Source: Pinus tabuliformis
Taxonomy: Eukaryota; Streptophyta; Pinopsida; Pinales; Pinaceae
Reading direction: 5' to 3'
DNA length: 64,000 nt
NCBI GenBank assembly: GCA_031772625.1
Contig: CM062820.1
Coordinates: forward strand, 84,922,069-84,986,068
Below are positions 33,969 through 46,053 of this stretch, piece by piece. A program made the position numbers and the translations under genes. Below the pieces are notes generated by a model. The model was given only the letters and a program-made list of their open reading frames with translations, was not told where the DNA came from and did not search any database. The number at the start of each line of letters is the position of its first letter. Positions within the stretch are counted from its first letter, which is position 1.

Positions 33969-34985
33969 TGCGCAAGTTGCAAAGCATGAAAAATTGTAGA
34001 CCTACTGGAGAATTCTAATCTTGAAGTCGAACTGCTGAATAAGCTAAAAAATTATTCCATGGTTTGAAATACTCTTGCAAGTGGTTGGGCTTGGTTCTCC
34101 CTATTCCCTCTACGGGATTGCAAACAAAGGACTATTGAAGTGGCCAAAAATTCCCTCTGGGGAATCGCAAACAAAGGAAACCAAACGATAAATATTGGTT
34201 ATGAATCCAAGAATTGGAAGGTGGTAATCATAAGGAATACCCTGTACATGCTCTGTGAAAGAATGACAGGTCATTCAGTTAATGTGGAAGAACTGTTGGA
34301 TGGAATACAAAGTTCATTGGCCTATGTGAAGGAGTTGTATGTTTAGAATGGGAGAGATTATAGTGATTGAGTGTAGGTTGTGGGCGTAGGGATTCATGGA
34401 GGAGAAATTATGGGATACCTCATATAAAGTGGGAAGGACCGAGGGAGCAAGTCAACGACTGTGAGTCCTAGGGATTAAATTTGGAAGGAAACTTGAAAAG
34501 CTACATTTATTTTAACCTGCACAATTTCACAAACAAAATAATTCCCAAATTAGCCAACACTAGGGTCTAGATTAAAGCGTCGCTCCCAACTTGTTACATC
34601 ATCCTCGAAAAGTGTAATCATATGGTGTCTATGGGATGGAAAGAAAACTACTATTGTAGAATCAACAACCAAGCCCTCATTTGAAATTTCTTCATCCTAT
34701 TATATTTTTGGTTGATATAATGAGGAATGAGGTTAAGTTACCAAATTATCATGTCTTCAATTTTTTCCTTTTTTTTAAGTTTGAACCACGGGGATTTGAA
34801 CTTGGAATCTTATTGTTTATATAATATTTTATATCATGGCAATCATTAATTGAGTTGTCTCGTGGGATACTCTTCCCCTTTTTAAATTTGAATTTTAAAC
34901 ATTAGTTTACATGATGTGTTGTGTGAGTACTAAAAGAACATTATAACAAGATGAAGATATCGTGATTTTAATATTTGTAATTTTT
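33969..34985 (+). pseudogene. Partial direct copy 3 of the unrecognised gene with its 3' flank
   Basis: It matches the fullest copy from about 32085 onward and continues into the 3' flank to about 34985. Conserved stretches include KWLGLVL, SLWGIANKGNQTINIGYES, LCERMTGHSVNVEELLDG and FMEEKLWD. It carries frameshifts and stops and lacks the 5' part. Confidence 0.8.
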
Positions 34986-35309
34986 CATCCACTCACTATT
35001 AGTTCACCGTTGTTGCAAATTCAAAATCCCAAATATTTTATTTGTACCAATTTTAAAAAATTATATTGTAATATAGTTAAGGTATTAGGTTCCATTGTAG
35101 ACTATGATGTTAATTATGGACTTTCTACATATGGTTTTCTAGTGAACCAATAATTTGTTGTAGCTCAATATTGCACAACCAAAAATTAATTTTTTTGGGG
35201 AAAATTTGAGCCAACAATCAAAATTAAAAGAAAGGTCATTTTGATGATGTTGTGGACTTGGTTTGATCAATTACCTCCTTTAATGTGAATTGTGGTGTTT
35301 ATAATTTCC

Positions 35310-35426
<117 letters not shown>

Positions 35427-35439
35427 GAGCAAAAAATAA

Positions 35440-36660
35440 AAGGAGTTTGATTACCTTTCATTACTGCCTACGGATTCTTAAATCATAGCTAGAATTTGTT
35501 GTTTTCTTTCCTTTGTTTGCACGCCCCTAGGAGGAACTTCTGGCCTCTTCGATAATTCTATCTTGGAAATTGTTGATGTGGAGAAGCAGGCCTAGCCACC
35601 TTCATTATTCCTTTAAACTATGGAATATTTTTTCACCTTACTTATTCACTTCTACAGCTTCAGAATTAGAATTTTCCACTAGGTCTGCAATTTTCCATGC
35701 TTTTTAGAATGCTCGTATATAGTCATTCATGGTATCAATGGAAGGACCCAGTAGAGCCTTGATAAAATGAAGATAGGTGAGTGAGGTAAAAAATACCAAC
35801 AATTGAAGAATAAGAGCTTCAAGGATGAGAGAGTCCTGCAAAATCCAATAGGTTTTATTCATCTTTGACATCCATGTGTCTAGCAACAGTAGTATACATG
35901 CTATGCGAAATGGCAAGCTCAACAGACTCATTGTATTGGATAGGCACAAGAGGTTAATGTAGAAATATAACTCATAATTTCACTAATCATGAAATGATTC
36001 ACCTTGTTAATGCAAAGCTCAAAGTAGGGTGTGACATAACTCCTTATACGTGCAAAGATATTTAACAATTCAAGGAGGATAATTCTTTGTATATTTTCCT
36101 CACGGGAGGATGTTTTGTATGGTAAATATTAAGTATCATGTATGTCACTTTATTTTCATACAGTCACATATAGGAGGATATTTTTTGATAGAAAATATTA
36201 AGTACCATGTAGTAATCTTACTTTGACATTTTATCTATTAAATGTTACTTCTTTTCAATCTAAATGATAAAATGTAAAGATAATGAACCAATCATTGGCT
36301 TACTGTAAAATGCTTAATATTTACCCATTTCTTACTACCTTCCAAACCTCCTTTCCTCACCTTCTTAAAATTTCCCTTAATGTGTTCCGCACCTTTTTAA
36401 GAGTTCCCTTGATGTGATTTGTCCTTTGTTGAGGTTTTTCAAATTCTCAATACCATATGTACATGATAGGGTGTTTGTCAACCACCACCTAAAATTTCTT
36501 TTGTCACCTTCACAACAGTTTCTGTGATGTTTAACTCATTTTTTTATTACGTTTGATTTCTAGATACCCAAAAAGTCATAGGAAAGAAATTTCGGTGAAA
36601 TTTGTGTGATAAAAATATTACGATTTGTTGCCCCAGATGGAGTATCTAGCATGATCTTCC
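35440..36660 (-). pseudogene. Inverted, decayed copy of the unrecognised gene
   Basis: On the minus strand the order matches the + strand copy. First comes the LDTPS/ISPKFLS frame near 36590-36650, then a diverged middle. An open stretch at 35704-35949 follows, ending GPSIDTMNDYIRAF (compare GPSTHTVNGCIQAW). AWKIADLVENSNSEAVEVNK (compare AWKIIDLVENSNTEAVLVNK) lies near 35640-35700. The rest, to 35440, matches at the DNA level only. Stops and frameshifts are frequent. Confidence 0.72.
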
Positions 36661-37855
36661 CACTCAATTTTGTCATCAATCAATGACCAACGAGTGTTCC
36701 TCCTTGATATGCCTGAGAACGTGGTGTGGAAATTGTGTGATTCCATAACATGCAGATGCTTTGGTACATAAGTGGGAAATTTCAAATCATTATGGACTTA
36801 ACTGTTGCTTCCATCCACCTTGGAGCATGATTTTAAATTGTCCATTTTACTCATTTAGTTAGTATTTCTATGGCCATGAAATCCCATATAAGAATTACTG
36901 ATATGGCCACGAAAGGAAGAATTCATGGTTATAACAATTTTGGCTTCTCACCTTGTTGATAAAGTGCCTCAACCCTCTCTATAATTTGGTTTTTATAGTC
37001 AGCTTCAATTTGTCTATTAGTGTATGTACTCTCAATCTAATATTTATTGCTAGCATAGAGTTAGAGCTTCTCTACCCTAGGATGTTATATCTCCTTCACT
37101 AGCAAGTTTCATTTTATCAATCTATTACTTCCATAAGCTTCCTTAGTCGACTCTTTGTTGAGAAATTCCCTAACAAAATTTCTCCCACATCAACTCTATC
37201 ATTCCTTCCCTTCCTGCACACATGTCTTTGTCACTATGCCTTGCACTACTATTGGTCATGATCACTGGGGATGTTGAACATGTTTTAGCCATCCTATCTC
37301 ATGGACCCAACATGGTACAAAGGCCCACATTGCCCTTTAGTGAGAGCTCATCATTTTAGAAGCTCGAGACGAGATCAATGTTGTTGAGGACAAAGCTTGC
37401 GTGGAGAAGAGATACATTTACAATGAATATATAGAGGAAGAGATGGGGAATTTGATCCCAAGTGCATGTAACACTCACGGGAGAAATACCAAATCTTTAA
37501 ACACATTGGACCTTTATTGGAATATAAATACAATCATGGGAAAAAGCGCTTGTGTAAAGGCGTGAACCACAATAAGAAATTATTCTATGTTTCGACACCA
37601 TCCCACTGTAGATAAAAAAAAAGGGACCACATGGTCACCCTTCTACCAAGGAAAATAATTGATTTATATTTTCTAATAAAAAATGAGGATGATGAAAATT
37701 GTGAAGCAATTCAAGTTGAATCTTCTTAAGCATAACATACACAAGTTTATGTTTTTTAATTCTATGTGTCTCTCTCTTCTTCTTTTTTAGATGTAGAGGA
37801 ATTGATAATTCATCAAGATTACTTAGGTGAAGCCTAGGTTCAAATCCTATTAGTT
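35440..37855 (-). repeat. Right arm of the inverted duplication
   Basis: Read on the minus strand, this arm follows the order of the left arm from 29770 to 32345. It starts with the CTAGATCT-type segment near 37800 and passes the TATATATTCATT segment at about 37420-37500. The ISPKFLS frame comes at about 36590 and the gene-like part to 35440. The arm stops next to the (TA)n tract. Confidence 0.77.
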
Positions 37856-38885
37856 GCGACTATAACCTCTAGGCTAGTGCCAATAGCCCACAAGATAACA
37901 CATAGCTAGAAACTTATTTCACCAGTCAATTTCACTAAATTCTTTATTGAATTTTCATTTCCCTTGAATTCTTCATTAGTTTCACATGATCATTTCCATA
38001 CACATTCATTGTGCTCTCCATGTGTAGTTAATGTCATGAACTCAAACTATACATGGTTCACCTAGCTTATACCACATGTTCTTGTATAGTGTTTAGTGCT
38101 TCCACACATATCTCATCATACATGCTTCTTGCATGCATGTTCCTAGCACAATATTTTACAATCCTAAAGTAAACAACATATTGTGTTCTTATTTCTCTTC
38201 ATATCATGCTACTCATAGTTCAATCGTATGCCATACTCATAGACTTATTTGTTTCGACAATGCTTCTACATTACATCAATGTGTAATTTTTTCTTAGTGA
38301 CAATATCTTAGCTCTCTACCATTCTAGTGGTGCTACTCTTGGTTCTGTATTTTGGTGTCGTAGTAGTTCCTATTGGGTTTTTCATGTACACAAGCCCTCT
38401 AAAACTCAGTTCTATAGCAGATGGTAACAATAGGAACACCACTATTCTTTTCCCTAATTTTTTTATATGACCCATTTCATATCATTTGCAGGAGGAACTA
38501 AGAAATGAAACATCCAAACATGATTTTGAAAGAGGAAATCAGAATTTAGAGTAAGGGATAACAATGATATAAATCACTCCATTCTCTTTTTTTCCTTCTA
38601 TAAGTGTGATTCCTTACTCTAACCACTATCTATATAAAATAGTGAATTAATGTGTCAAAGTAAATATTTGTGAGTTCCATTTGATTATAATTGAAGTTGA
38701 CAATATGTAACAAAAAAACTGAATACTCCCTTCAAAGTTATAATATTCTACATTATTAAATAAGTTTTTAAAATTTTATAAAATAAGACTCTTTCTTCTA
38801 ATGAATATTCCACATTATTAAATAGATTTTTTAAAATTTATGTTTTTTTTAAAAGATTGTAATATTCTTTCCTATTAAAAATGTA
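37856..38885. other. AT-rich DNA with no recognised feature
   Basis: I find no convincing frame, RNA gene or repeat boundary in this stretch. A tRNA-like B box (GGTTCAAATCC near 37845) lies just at its left edge but lacks a matching A box. Confidence 0.45.
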
Positions 38886-39184
38886 TGTTATGCAACTAGC
38901 TCAGAAAATAGAAGAAAATATAGATCAACAACTTGAGAAATAGCCTCTTCAATGGGGACACATCATTTACATCACATAAATGAACAACCCTTAGATGATA
39001 AAAATGACAAGACCCCCTTGGTATATATAGGAGTCTAAGGGGTGACAATCTAATCAGAGCCTACCTAACAATAATAATGTAAGGGCACAATAATAACAAT
39101 AGGAGGCTACACTAACAATGAAAATAAGGGGGCTACACTAACAATGAAATAAGGGGGCTACACTAGTATTATAGGGACCTAACA
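38886..39184 (-). repeat. 3' LTR of the chromovirus (299 bp)
   Basis: On the minus strand it starts TGTTAGGTCC and ends GCATAACA, giving TGTTA/TAACA inverted termini. A purine-rich AGAGAGGG lies just before the start as the polypurine tract. It has a TATATATA promoter box (near 39022) and three tandem copies of a 25-base ACACTAACAATGAAA-type repeat at about 39100-39165. No partner LTR is seen in the window. Confidence 0.8.
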
Positions 39185-39219
39185 TGACCCTCTCTAAAAA
39201 AGTGTTGTCATCAGCACTT

Positions 39220-40330
39220 GAGTAGTTCTAGATGGTTCTATATAAAATTCTCATCCTCCCATGTGGAATCTTCAAAGGGTAAGTTCTTCCACTTAATGAG
39301 ATACCCTAAAACTGATCGATTTCGTAGCTGTCAAGTTCTTGTTTGTTTGAATGCTTCAAGCTCCAATATGATTTTTCCTTCTTCGTCAAGTTTTGGAAAT
39401 ATTGTTTGAACTCGGAGCTTGTCACCAGTAACCTTCTTTAAGCATGAAACATATAAAACTGGATGTAATCACGAAGATGCAGGCAACTCCAATTTGCATG
39501 CCACGGTACCAATATTTTGCAACACCTTGTAAGAACCATAGTACTTGGGTGATCATTTATTATCCTTCTTAGCTTTCTTGAGGGACATTTGTTTGTATGG
39601 TTGTAGCCGTAAAAACACTTAGTTGCCTACATCAAAACTTTTTTCACTGCGATGTCGATATGCTTGTTGTTTCATTCGATTATGCACCATAGTGAGTTTA
39701 TCCTTTAAGAGTTGGAGAACTTTTTTTTGATGCTCGATGTGATCTTCCACTGCTTAAACCTTGGAATTTTCTCTTAAAGATGATGTGATGGATGGTGGAT
39801 GATATCCATAAAGTTCCATAAATGGCATCATTTTTACTACATAATGGAAGGAAGTGTTATACCACCATTCAACGAGAGGTAAACACTTAACCCATTGTGT
39901 TTTTTTATCATATACATAGCAAAAAAATTATCCTTCCAAACATTTGTTCATTATCTCAGTTTTCTTGTTAGATTGAGGATAATAAGATGAGCTATGAGCT
40001 ATTTGAGTACCCAAACAAGAAAATAATTTTGTCCAAAAATTTCTAGTGAAGATGGGATCTCTGTCACTTATAATTATCTTTGGATTTCCATGTAGCTTTT
40101 GAATTATTTCCATAAATGAAGTAGAAATTGTATTGTCTTTAAAAGGATGAGATGATGCACAAAAGTGTGCATACATTGTAATTCTATCAACTACCACCAT
40201 GATGACACTCTTTCCTTCACACTTGGATAAACTTATGATAGAATCCATTGAGACATCCTCCCAATGCTGACTTGGAATGGATAAAGGTTGTAAGAAAACT
40301 AGGGTATTAATTTCTCAACTTTATCTTGTT
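39220..40330 (-). pseudogene. Integrase and chromodomain of the chromovirus (fossil)
   Basis: The core shows CEGKSVIMVVVDRITMYAHF, the strand KIIISDRDPIF and the helix region SSYYPQSNKKTEIMNKCLEG, matching chromovirus integrase. Further on, minus-strand codons near 39390-39560 give the KLELP and HVSCLKKV type C-terminal region. Near 39240-39330 they give GYLIKWKNLPFEDSTWEDEN, a chromodomain with its aromatic cage region. Chromodomains are known to guide such elements to modified histones. The region is broken. Confidence 0.8.
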
Positions 40331-40639
40331 GGCAAACCAAACATTATGCCACAAACTTCTGAATATTAGATTTAAGGCCATCCCCAAAATATTCCTTCTT
40401 GACCCTATGGTAAGTTTTTAAAAATCTTGATTTCCCTCCTAAGGGGAAGATGTGCAATTCCAAAAGAATCTTTTTTTTAGTTGGGAATTATTACAAAGAT
40501 ATAAGAAGTATTTGTACCATAATGAATCATTTTTCCAGATAAATGTATCAATCTTGTTGTAACTTTTGAATGAGTGTACACACCTCTTTGTTGTTATTCC
40601 ATTCATCCCTTGCTTCAGTTATCTAATATGGTTGGATAA

Positions 40640-40970
40640 TAGAAATGGAACAGAGTAATGCTTCCACATCCTCATCCTTTCTTGAGAGTGCATCTGTAAC
40701 AACATTTTTATTCCCTTTTTTGTATATCATTTCAAAGTCATAGACCAACATCTTTGTGACCCATTTTCTCTACCCTTCCGAAGATAATATTTGTTCCAAA
40801 AAGTATTTAAGACTATTATGATCTATTTTATCTTAAAGTGTCTTCCCATTAGGTAAAACCACCTTTGCTTTAATGCATACATAGTATTTCCAACATTTCC
40901 TTCTCATAAATAGGTTTTTGTAAATACTTTCCCTTGATTGGAAAACTTTCAAAAGAAATGGGTCTTCATT
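40640..40970 (-). pseudogene. RNase H remnant of the chromovirus (fossil)
   Basis: Minus-strand reading gives PIYEKEML, then LKYFLEQILSS and YDFEMIYKKGNKNVVTDALS, the last third of a gypsy RNase H. It ends abruptly at the copia LTR boundary. Confidence 0.7.
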
Positions 40971-40972
40971 CT

Positions 40973-42032
40973 TGTTAGAAAATCAGAAAGGTAGAAAGAT
41001 TTTATCATACTTGATAATTACTTGTGATGTTCTTGACTTCTTATTAGGTTTCATTATATTTTCTTTCTTTTAGTTAATCAAGTAATTACCAAAGAAATAT
41101 CACATCAAACAATGGACACCAAATGTAGCCTCACAACTAGGGAAAAACCCTCTAGGGGAAAACCCAGTCAATAATTCTTCCTTCAATAGTTTTCTGGAGA
41201 TATTCCAAGACTCTTGAACTTGACACAAACTTTCCTCCACACCAACTCAGCCTTCCTCTTTTCTTGCAGATGATCCCACTTGACCTAGCAACAACAACAG
41301 TATTGGCAACACTTTCTTCAACACAAAAATTTCTATCTTGCCTTGGAGACTTTGATATTCTCTTAGAAACTTCGATCTAGGCCCAATACAACTTCTAGAG
41401 GTAGCAACATCGAGCAACAACTTTGACCTATACTTTGATCTGGCATCAACATATGGCAATTGACTACAACATCAACAAGAGACCTTCAATCTTCCAAACC
41501 AGGGCACGAAAGAGAGAGATAGAAGCACCAAAATTTCAATTTTCCCGTTTTCCTTCTCCTAAACCAAACTTGCACTTCCTTCTCCTCCTTCTTCTATTTC
41601 ACACTTTTTCCAGCTTCAAGAGATATCAAACTTTCTTTTGAGAGAGTGCTCGAAATGGAATTTGAACTACTTCATTTATAGTCCTTTGGTGAGGTCGAAT
41701 ATCCATTCTTTAGGCTGATTTGATCATCTTAAGGTCGACTTGGTGTGGAGACAACAAAATTTATATTTGATTCAATACTTAACCTTTTTACATGATTCAA
41801 AAGCCCAAGAAGGGTCTCTTTAAAAGTACAATGACTCTATTGAATCATAATAGATCCTAGAAGTACTCAATGGGGACTTTGACTTAACACATGATGACCC
41901 AAGCATGAAATCCATGATTTAGTAAGTCATAATAATAATAATAATAATTATTCTTTTTATTCTTTTACAAGTACATTACATGATGACTTAGATACACTAA
42001 ATGAAGACCGAATCTAGCTACATTTTCCAACA
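40973..42032 (-). repeat. 3' LTR of the copia element (1060 bp)
   Basis: On the minus strand it begins TGTTGGAAAATG and ends TTTCTAACA. A TATAAAT box lies near 41677-41683. Its last 480 bases match 46054-46547. The TG/CA ends, polypurine tract and matching partner support the boundaries. Confidence 0.82.
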
Positions 42033-42044
42033 CTCCCTCTTAAC
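42033..42044 (-). other. Polypurine tract of the copia element
   Basis: On the minus strand AAGAGGGAG lies directly against the LTR start TGTTGG. This is the expected primer for plus-strand DNA synthesis. Confidence 0.7.
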
Positions 42045-42765
42045 TATGGAGGTATTCATAACATACAAGCACAAGGAAGATCTCAACTATATGACCCATG
42101 AAGAGCTTTTAGGCACTGCAATTCTGTGGACTAGATTGCTGACCAGGGAAATATGTACATTGGTATCTCAACAGTTTAGGCACCATAATGCCACAGACTA
42201 AATTCCTGACTAGGGAAATCTATCTGAGTGTGACTAAGATGGACTCAAGATTTCAGCCTCTCTAAGTACCATCAGGATTACTTGCTAACCATCAATCCAG
42301 CGATCCAGGTGTGTATTCAAAACAAAGCTCTATAATCAACACCTACTTTCCAACTTCAGGACCTAGACATCAACTCAAAGTGCCAGCTAGATGTTCTCCC
42401 AGGAAATTCTTCACTCACAAATCCTCAACACTCTTTGATCCAAGAGATCAAGGGTAACCAATCTCTCCCAATCAAACTCATTTCTAACCAACATGCTATC
42501 AAAACCTTCGAGAGATTCATCTGTACAAACATAAACCCAATCAATAATATACGTTCACATGTACATAATCAAATACAAACCTTCGTGGTCTTCCAAACAA
42601 CATATGTTTCTCCTTAACATAGTGGGATTATCAACTGAATCTTTGATAGAAGATTTCTCAATCATACACTTTCCTTTCCTACTTCATATATAGTAACATA
42701 TCTTCAAAAACATTCTCCAATCAAAACTATGCTATGCCCTCCCTCTCAACCAGGGAGCTTCCCAT
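42045..42765. other. Interior of the copia element without recognised coding sequence
   Basis: The sequence is mixed, with repeated phrases such as GACTAGGGAAAT and GACCAGGGAAAT at about 42140 and 42210. I see no integrase, RT or RNase H motif on either strand. Confidence 0.4.
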
Positions 42766-43391
42766 TAGGGGAATTTTGAGGTCTAAAATGGGCCTCCTAA
42801 GAAAAATGTACATCCAAAATAAAATTTATAAGAACCAATAGGAGTCAAGATGATTATGTGAACCATGGGAGATGATTCACCATTTTTGGAGTAAAAAAGT
42901 AAAAAGAATAAAAAATAATAAAATAATAAAACTACTTTGTCAACTCGAATTTTCAACTTATCTCCCTAAGGTTTTACTCAAATTTTGAGTGGGAGTACTC
43001 GTTGGATGCAAAATTTAATTCCTCATCCAATGAGTACCCATGTTGCATACTTTTGATGAACCCTGCTAATTGAAAAATTAGAAATACATGATAAAAGTTA
43101 TTGCAATCACATTTTTCCATTTATTTTTGATATTTCGTGTAGCAAGGTCCATCAAAATTATGCAACATGGGTACTTATTAGATGAGAAATCAAATTATTT
43201 AGAAAATGAGTGTTTCCACTTGAAATTTGAGTAAACCCATAGGGAGATAAGTTGAAAATACGAGTTGAAAAAAATAGTTTTTGTTTTTTTCCCTCTAAAA
43301 TTTGATGATGTAATCTAATATTATTTTATTATTTCCAATATTATTTTATAATTTTCTTAGGAGACCCATTTTAGACCTCAAAATTCCCCTA
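42766..43391. mobile_element. 622-bp foldback MITE flanked by TA
   Basis: The element begins GGGGAATTTTGAGGTCTAAA (42768) and ends with the inverse TTTAGACCTCAAAATTCCCC (43389). Symmetry continues inward: CCTCCTAAGAAAA pairs with TTTTCTTAGGAG, and CAACTTATCTCCCTA with TAGGGAGATAAGTTG. ACCCATGTTGCATA pairs with TATGCAACATGGGT around the centre. Both ends are flanked by TA, the target duplication of Tc1/mariner-type elements (Stowaway group). It has no coding capacity and would need a transposase from elsewhere. It interrupts the copia interior, so it is younger than that insertion. Confidence 0.85.
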
Positions 43392-43689
43392 ATACTTTAT
43401 TGAGGCTCCCTCTTAATCTTAAGGAGATCAACTTCTTTTCTTTGACATCAAAGAATCTTTTGTGGCTTCCCATTATTTCATCAGAGTTATCATCATCCAC
43501 ATCATGCTTATCACATCAACTAATATCTTCAACATATTTAAGATTGTGTTATTTCACAACTTATATAACAAGTACAACCAAATCTCTTGAAGCATGAAAT
43601 TAGACATATCAAAAAATTATAATAATGGAAGCATTTGAATCAGATATCCAAACTTAATTTCAAACAAGAGACACATACTCTTCAACATC

Positions 43690-44680
43690 TTTCTAGGTAC
43701 TTTTTCATAAACCCTAGACTACTTCATAACAACTTTCATTATATTTAGGGTTTCAATGTTTCTTTCAAAGGTATAACATACCATATTACAACATATAGAA
43801 AACCATATAAACAATTCAAACAAATATAGATATACAAGGAATCTAGCAACTTTAAGAATTCATTTATTATACTTCCGACTAGGGTTTCATAAAAATCCTA
43901 TATTTCAATATAAGAGAATTAATCAAAAAAGAAATCACAACTTAGTCATCAACAAAACCAACTTCTACTAGGGTTAGTTGCAAACGCTAGATTTTTTAAT
44001 CAAACATTAATCACAACAAAAGCTCAGATTTAAACAATGTTACACAAATCTCAAATTACCACATTGTCATCATACATCAGATATTTTTACTTCTACTAAG
44101 GTTTAACTCCAAAACCCTAGTATTTCACAAATATTATCTTCCTAGGTGAAAAAACTTTGACTAGGGCTTAATTCCAAAGCCTAGGATTCATAATCACCGA
44201 TAAGAAGGTTAACTCATACATATAGGACTTCATCATCATGTATAGACATTTAATATCATGTGTCGGCCAAACCTAGCTTCACAAAAATCAATAAGAGTTA
44301 GACATACAACAAACTTGATTAGACTAGGGTTTGATCGAGCAAACACATATTCCAAAGAAATCATTTCTAAGAGATTATAAGGGTACTTCTTACACATTCC
44401 ACCAAAACCTAATGAGTTAGGGTTTCAATATAGGAACATAGCAAACCCAAAATTACCAAAACTTCAAAGGTTTAAGATTTTAGACTTTATGATTCAACCA
44501 TAACAAGTTAGGTTTTCCTAATCATACCAAAATCTCAAACATGACATCATCAATAAACACTTCAAATAGAATTTCTCAATAACCCTAAGCAGGTTAGGGT
44601 TTTAGACATTCCGTTTAGCATACCCTTATGTTAGGGCATTCCAGAGAACCTTTCTAGGGTTCTATCAAATCAGTTAAGAA
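43690..44680. other. Patch rich in telo-box-like TAGGGTTT motifs
   Basis: TAGGGTTT, TTAGGGTTT or their complements AAACCCTA and AACCCTAG occur about ten times in 1 kb, for example near 43703, 43746, 43881, 44114, 44325, 44413 and 44597. They are separated by 50-150 bases of AT-rich sequence rather than in a tandem telomere block. I see no gene. The cause could be decay of an old telomere-like array or a degenerate tandem repeat. Confidence 0.5.
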
Positions 44681-45149
44681 TATGAGGGGTAAATTTATCA
44701 AGTGATGAATCACCCAAAACAAGAATAATTATGATTCAATATAGATAGACATAACAATGTTAGTAATATATTTTCAAATGAATAAACATTTATTATAAAG
44801 AAATCAATGTTTTGTAGTTTAAGGCATACCTTTGTGGCTCTCCTCCATACTCCTTGATGATATAGAATATATTTTCCTAATCAAGACAATATAGGGAGAA
44901 TGGTGATTAGTATTTAATATAATCAAAACTTAAATAAGTGGTTGAAATCACAAACTGAAATGAAATTAGATACTTATATTTGGGAGATGTTGGGGGGTCC
45001 CTCCAAAGCTTGAGGGATACCTATAAACTTATAAAACAAAGAAAAAAATTGTTTTCCAAAAACATGTTAAAAACCTATAAATTCTAAAACATCAAAAATA
45101 TAAAATAATATATCTAAGACTACAAGCAAAGGACTTAGTAGTGTAAGTC

Positions 45150-46020
45150 GCTTATGTCAGATTCTTCAGGTTTTGCTTTCTTTAGGTCTTATTCTTCAAC
45201 AACATTGGCTTGATCTCTTTCTCTCTTCTTGTTTCATGGATTGTCGTGGGAGTCACTCGTGTAGTGACCCTTCTTATTACATTGATAGCATTCTACTTTG
45301 GACATGTCTACCTTCCTCTTTGGTCCTTTCGATTTCTTGAAGTTTCCTTTGTGATGGACAGTGTAGGAATTTGAAACTCCTTCAAGATTGGAAACTAATG
45401 AGATCCTTATTTCTTCTTTACTGCAAATTTTCCATAGTTCTTCAAAGGTGGGAGCTTCCTTCCAACTGATAAGACCTGCAACAAATGCACCTCAAGTAGG
45501 TGGAAAGCCTAATAGAGTAGTAATCATAAGTTCTTTGTTTGGAACAATTTCATCAATGCCAAAAAGGTCATCTCTAATTCTTGATATCTTCACAAATAAG
45601 GAGGCCATTGTATCTTCCTTAGTCATATTTGTGGTCCTTAGCTCATTCTTCAAGCTTGCTACTTGACCAATGTTCTTAATAGTGAATAACTTTGACAAGG
45701 CGAGCATGATTGATGCTAGATATAAATGGGACAAGGTTGTCCTTTATTCCTTCTACCATTAGATGCATGGCTACCAATTCTAAATCTCTAACTTTACTTT
45801 GCTAGCATCACCGAAGTCATCTATAGGCTTCTTTACTTTTCCTTTGACCAAGTCTAGTACTTTGTTCTTTTTAAGGACAAGGTCAATCCTCTTCTTCCAA
45901 GACCTTTAGTTTGAGGCTCCCTCAAGTTTGTTTTCTCCCTTGATTGTGTTAGAAATTGTAGACTTATTCCCTTGAATAATCCTTTTGAATAATTCCTTGA
46001 TCAAGTGCTTGAGACTTCCT
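45150..46020 (-). pseudogene. Gag of the copia element (fossil)
   Basis: On the minus strand it shows a Ty1/copia gag-type helical region. SSLKNELRTTNMTKEDTMAS (near 45640) and ISRIRDDLFGIDE belong to it, and a region aligning with KEAPTFEELW follows. A CYQCNKKGHY zinc-knuckle-like segment lies near 45265-45297. The order is as expected downstream of the primer-binding site. The region is broken. Confidence 0.75.
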
Positions 46021-46036
46021 TTTTCTTCTTTCTTCA

Positions 46037-46053
46037 CCAAAGATGAGATACCA
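46037..46053 (-). other. Primer-binding site of the copia element (tRNA-Met type)
   Basis: On the minus strand TGGTATCTCATCTTTGG follows the LTR end directly. TGGTATC is the complement of the initiator tRNA-Met 3' end, used by most plant copia elements. Confidence 0.75.

Larger units (their letters stand above)
38886..40970 (-). mobile_element. Truncated Ty3/gypsy chromovirus, broken
   Basis: On the minus strand this fragment holds part of the RNase H domain, integrase, a chromodomain and one LTR. Gag, protease and most of RT are missing, and the left part of the element (higher coordinates) is cut off by a copia LTR at 40973. The chromodomain places it in the chromovirus branch, distinct from the 1-28938 array. 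It is broken in several places. Confidence 0.82.

Noticed and set aside
37760-37880. Possible SINE or tRNA gene with a B box (GGTTCAAATCC)
   Set aside because: No A box at the right distance, no acceptor-stem pairing and no A-rich tail or target duplicates.
43400-43597. 65-codon Ser/Leu-rich frame after the MITE
   Set aside because: Low-complexity chance frame in AT-rich DNA, with no motif or relative in the window.
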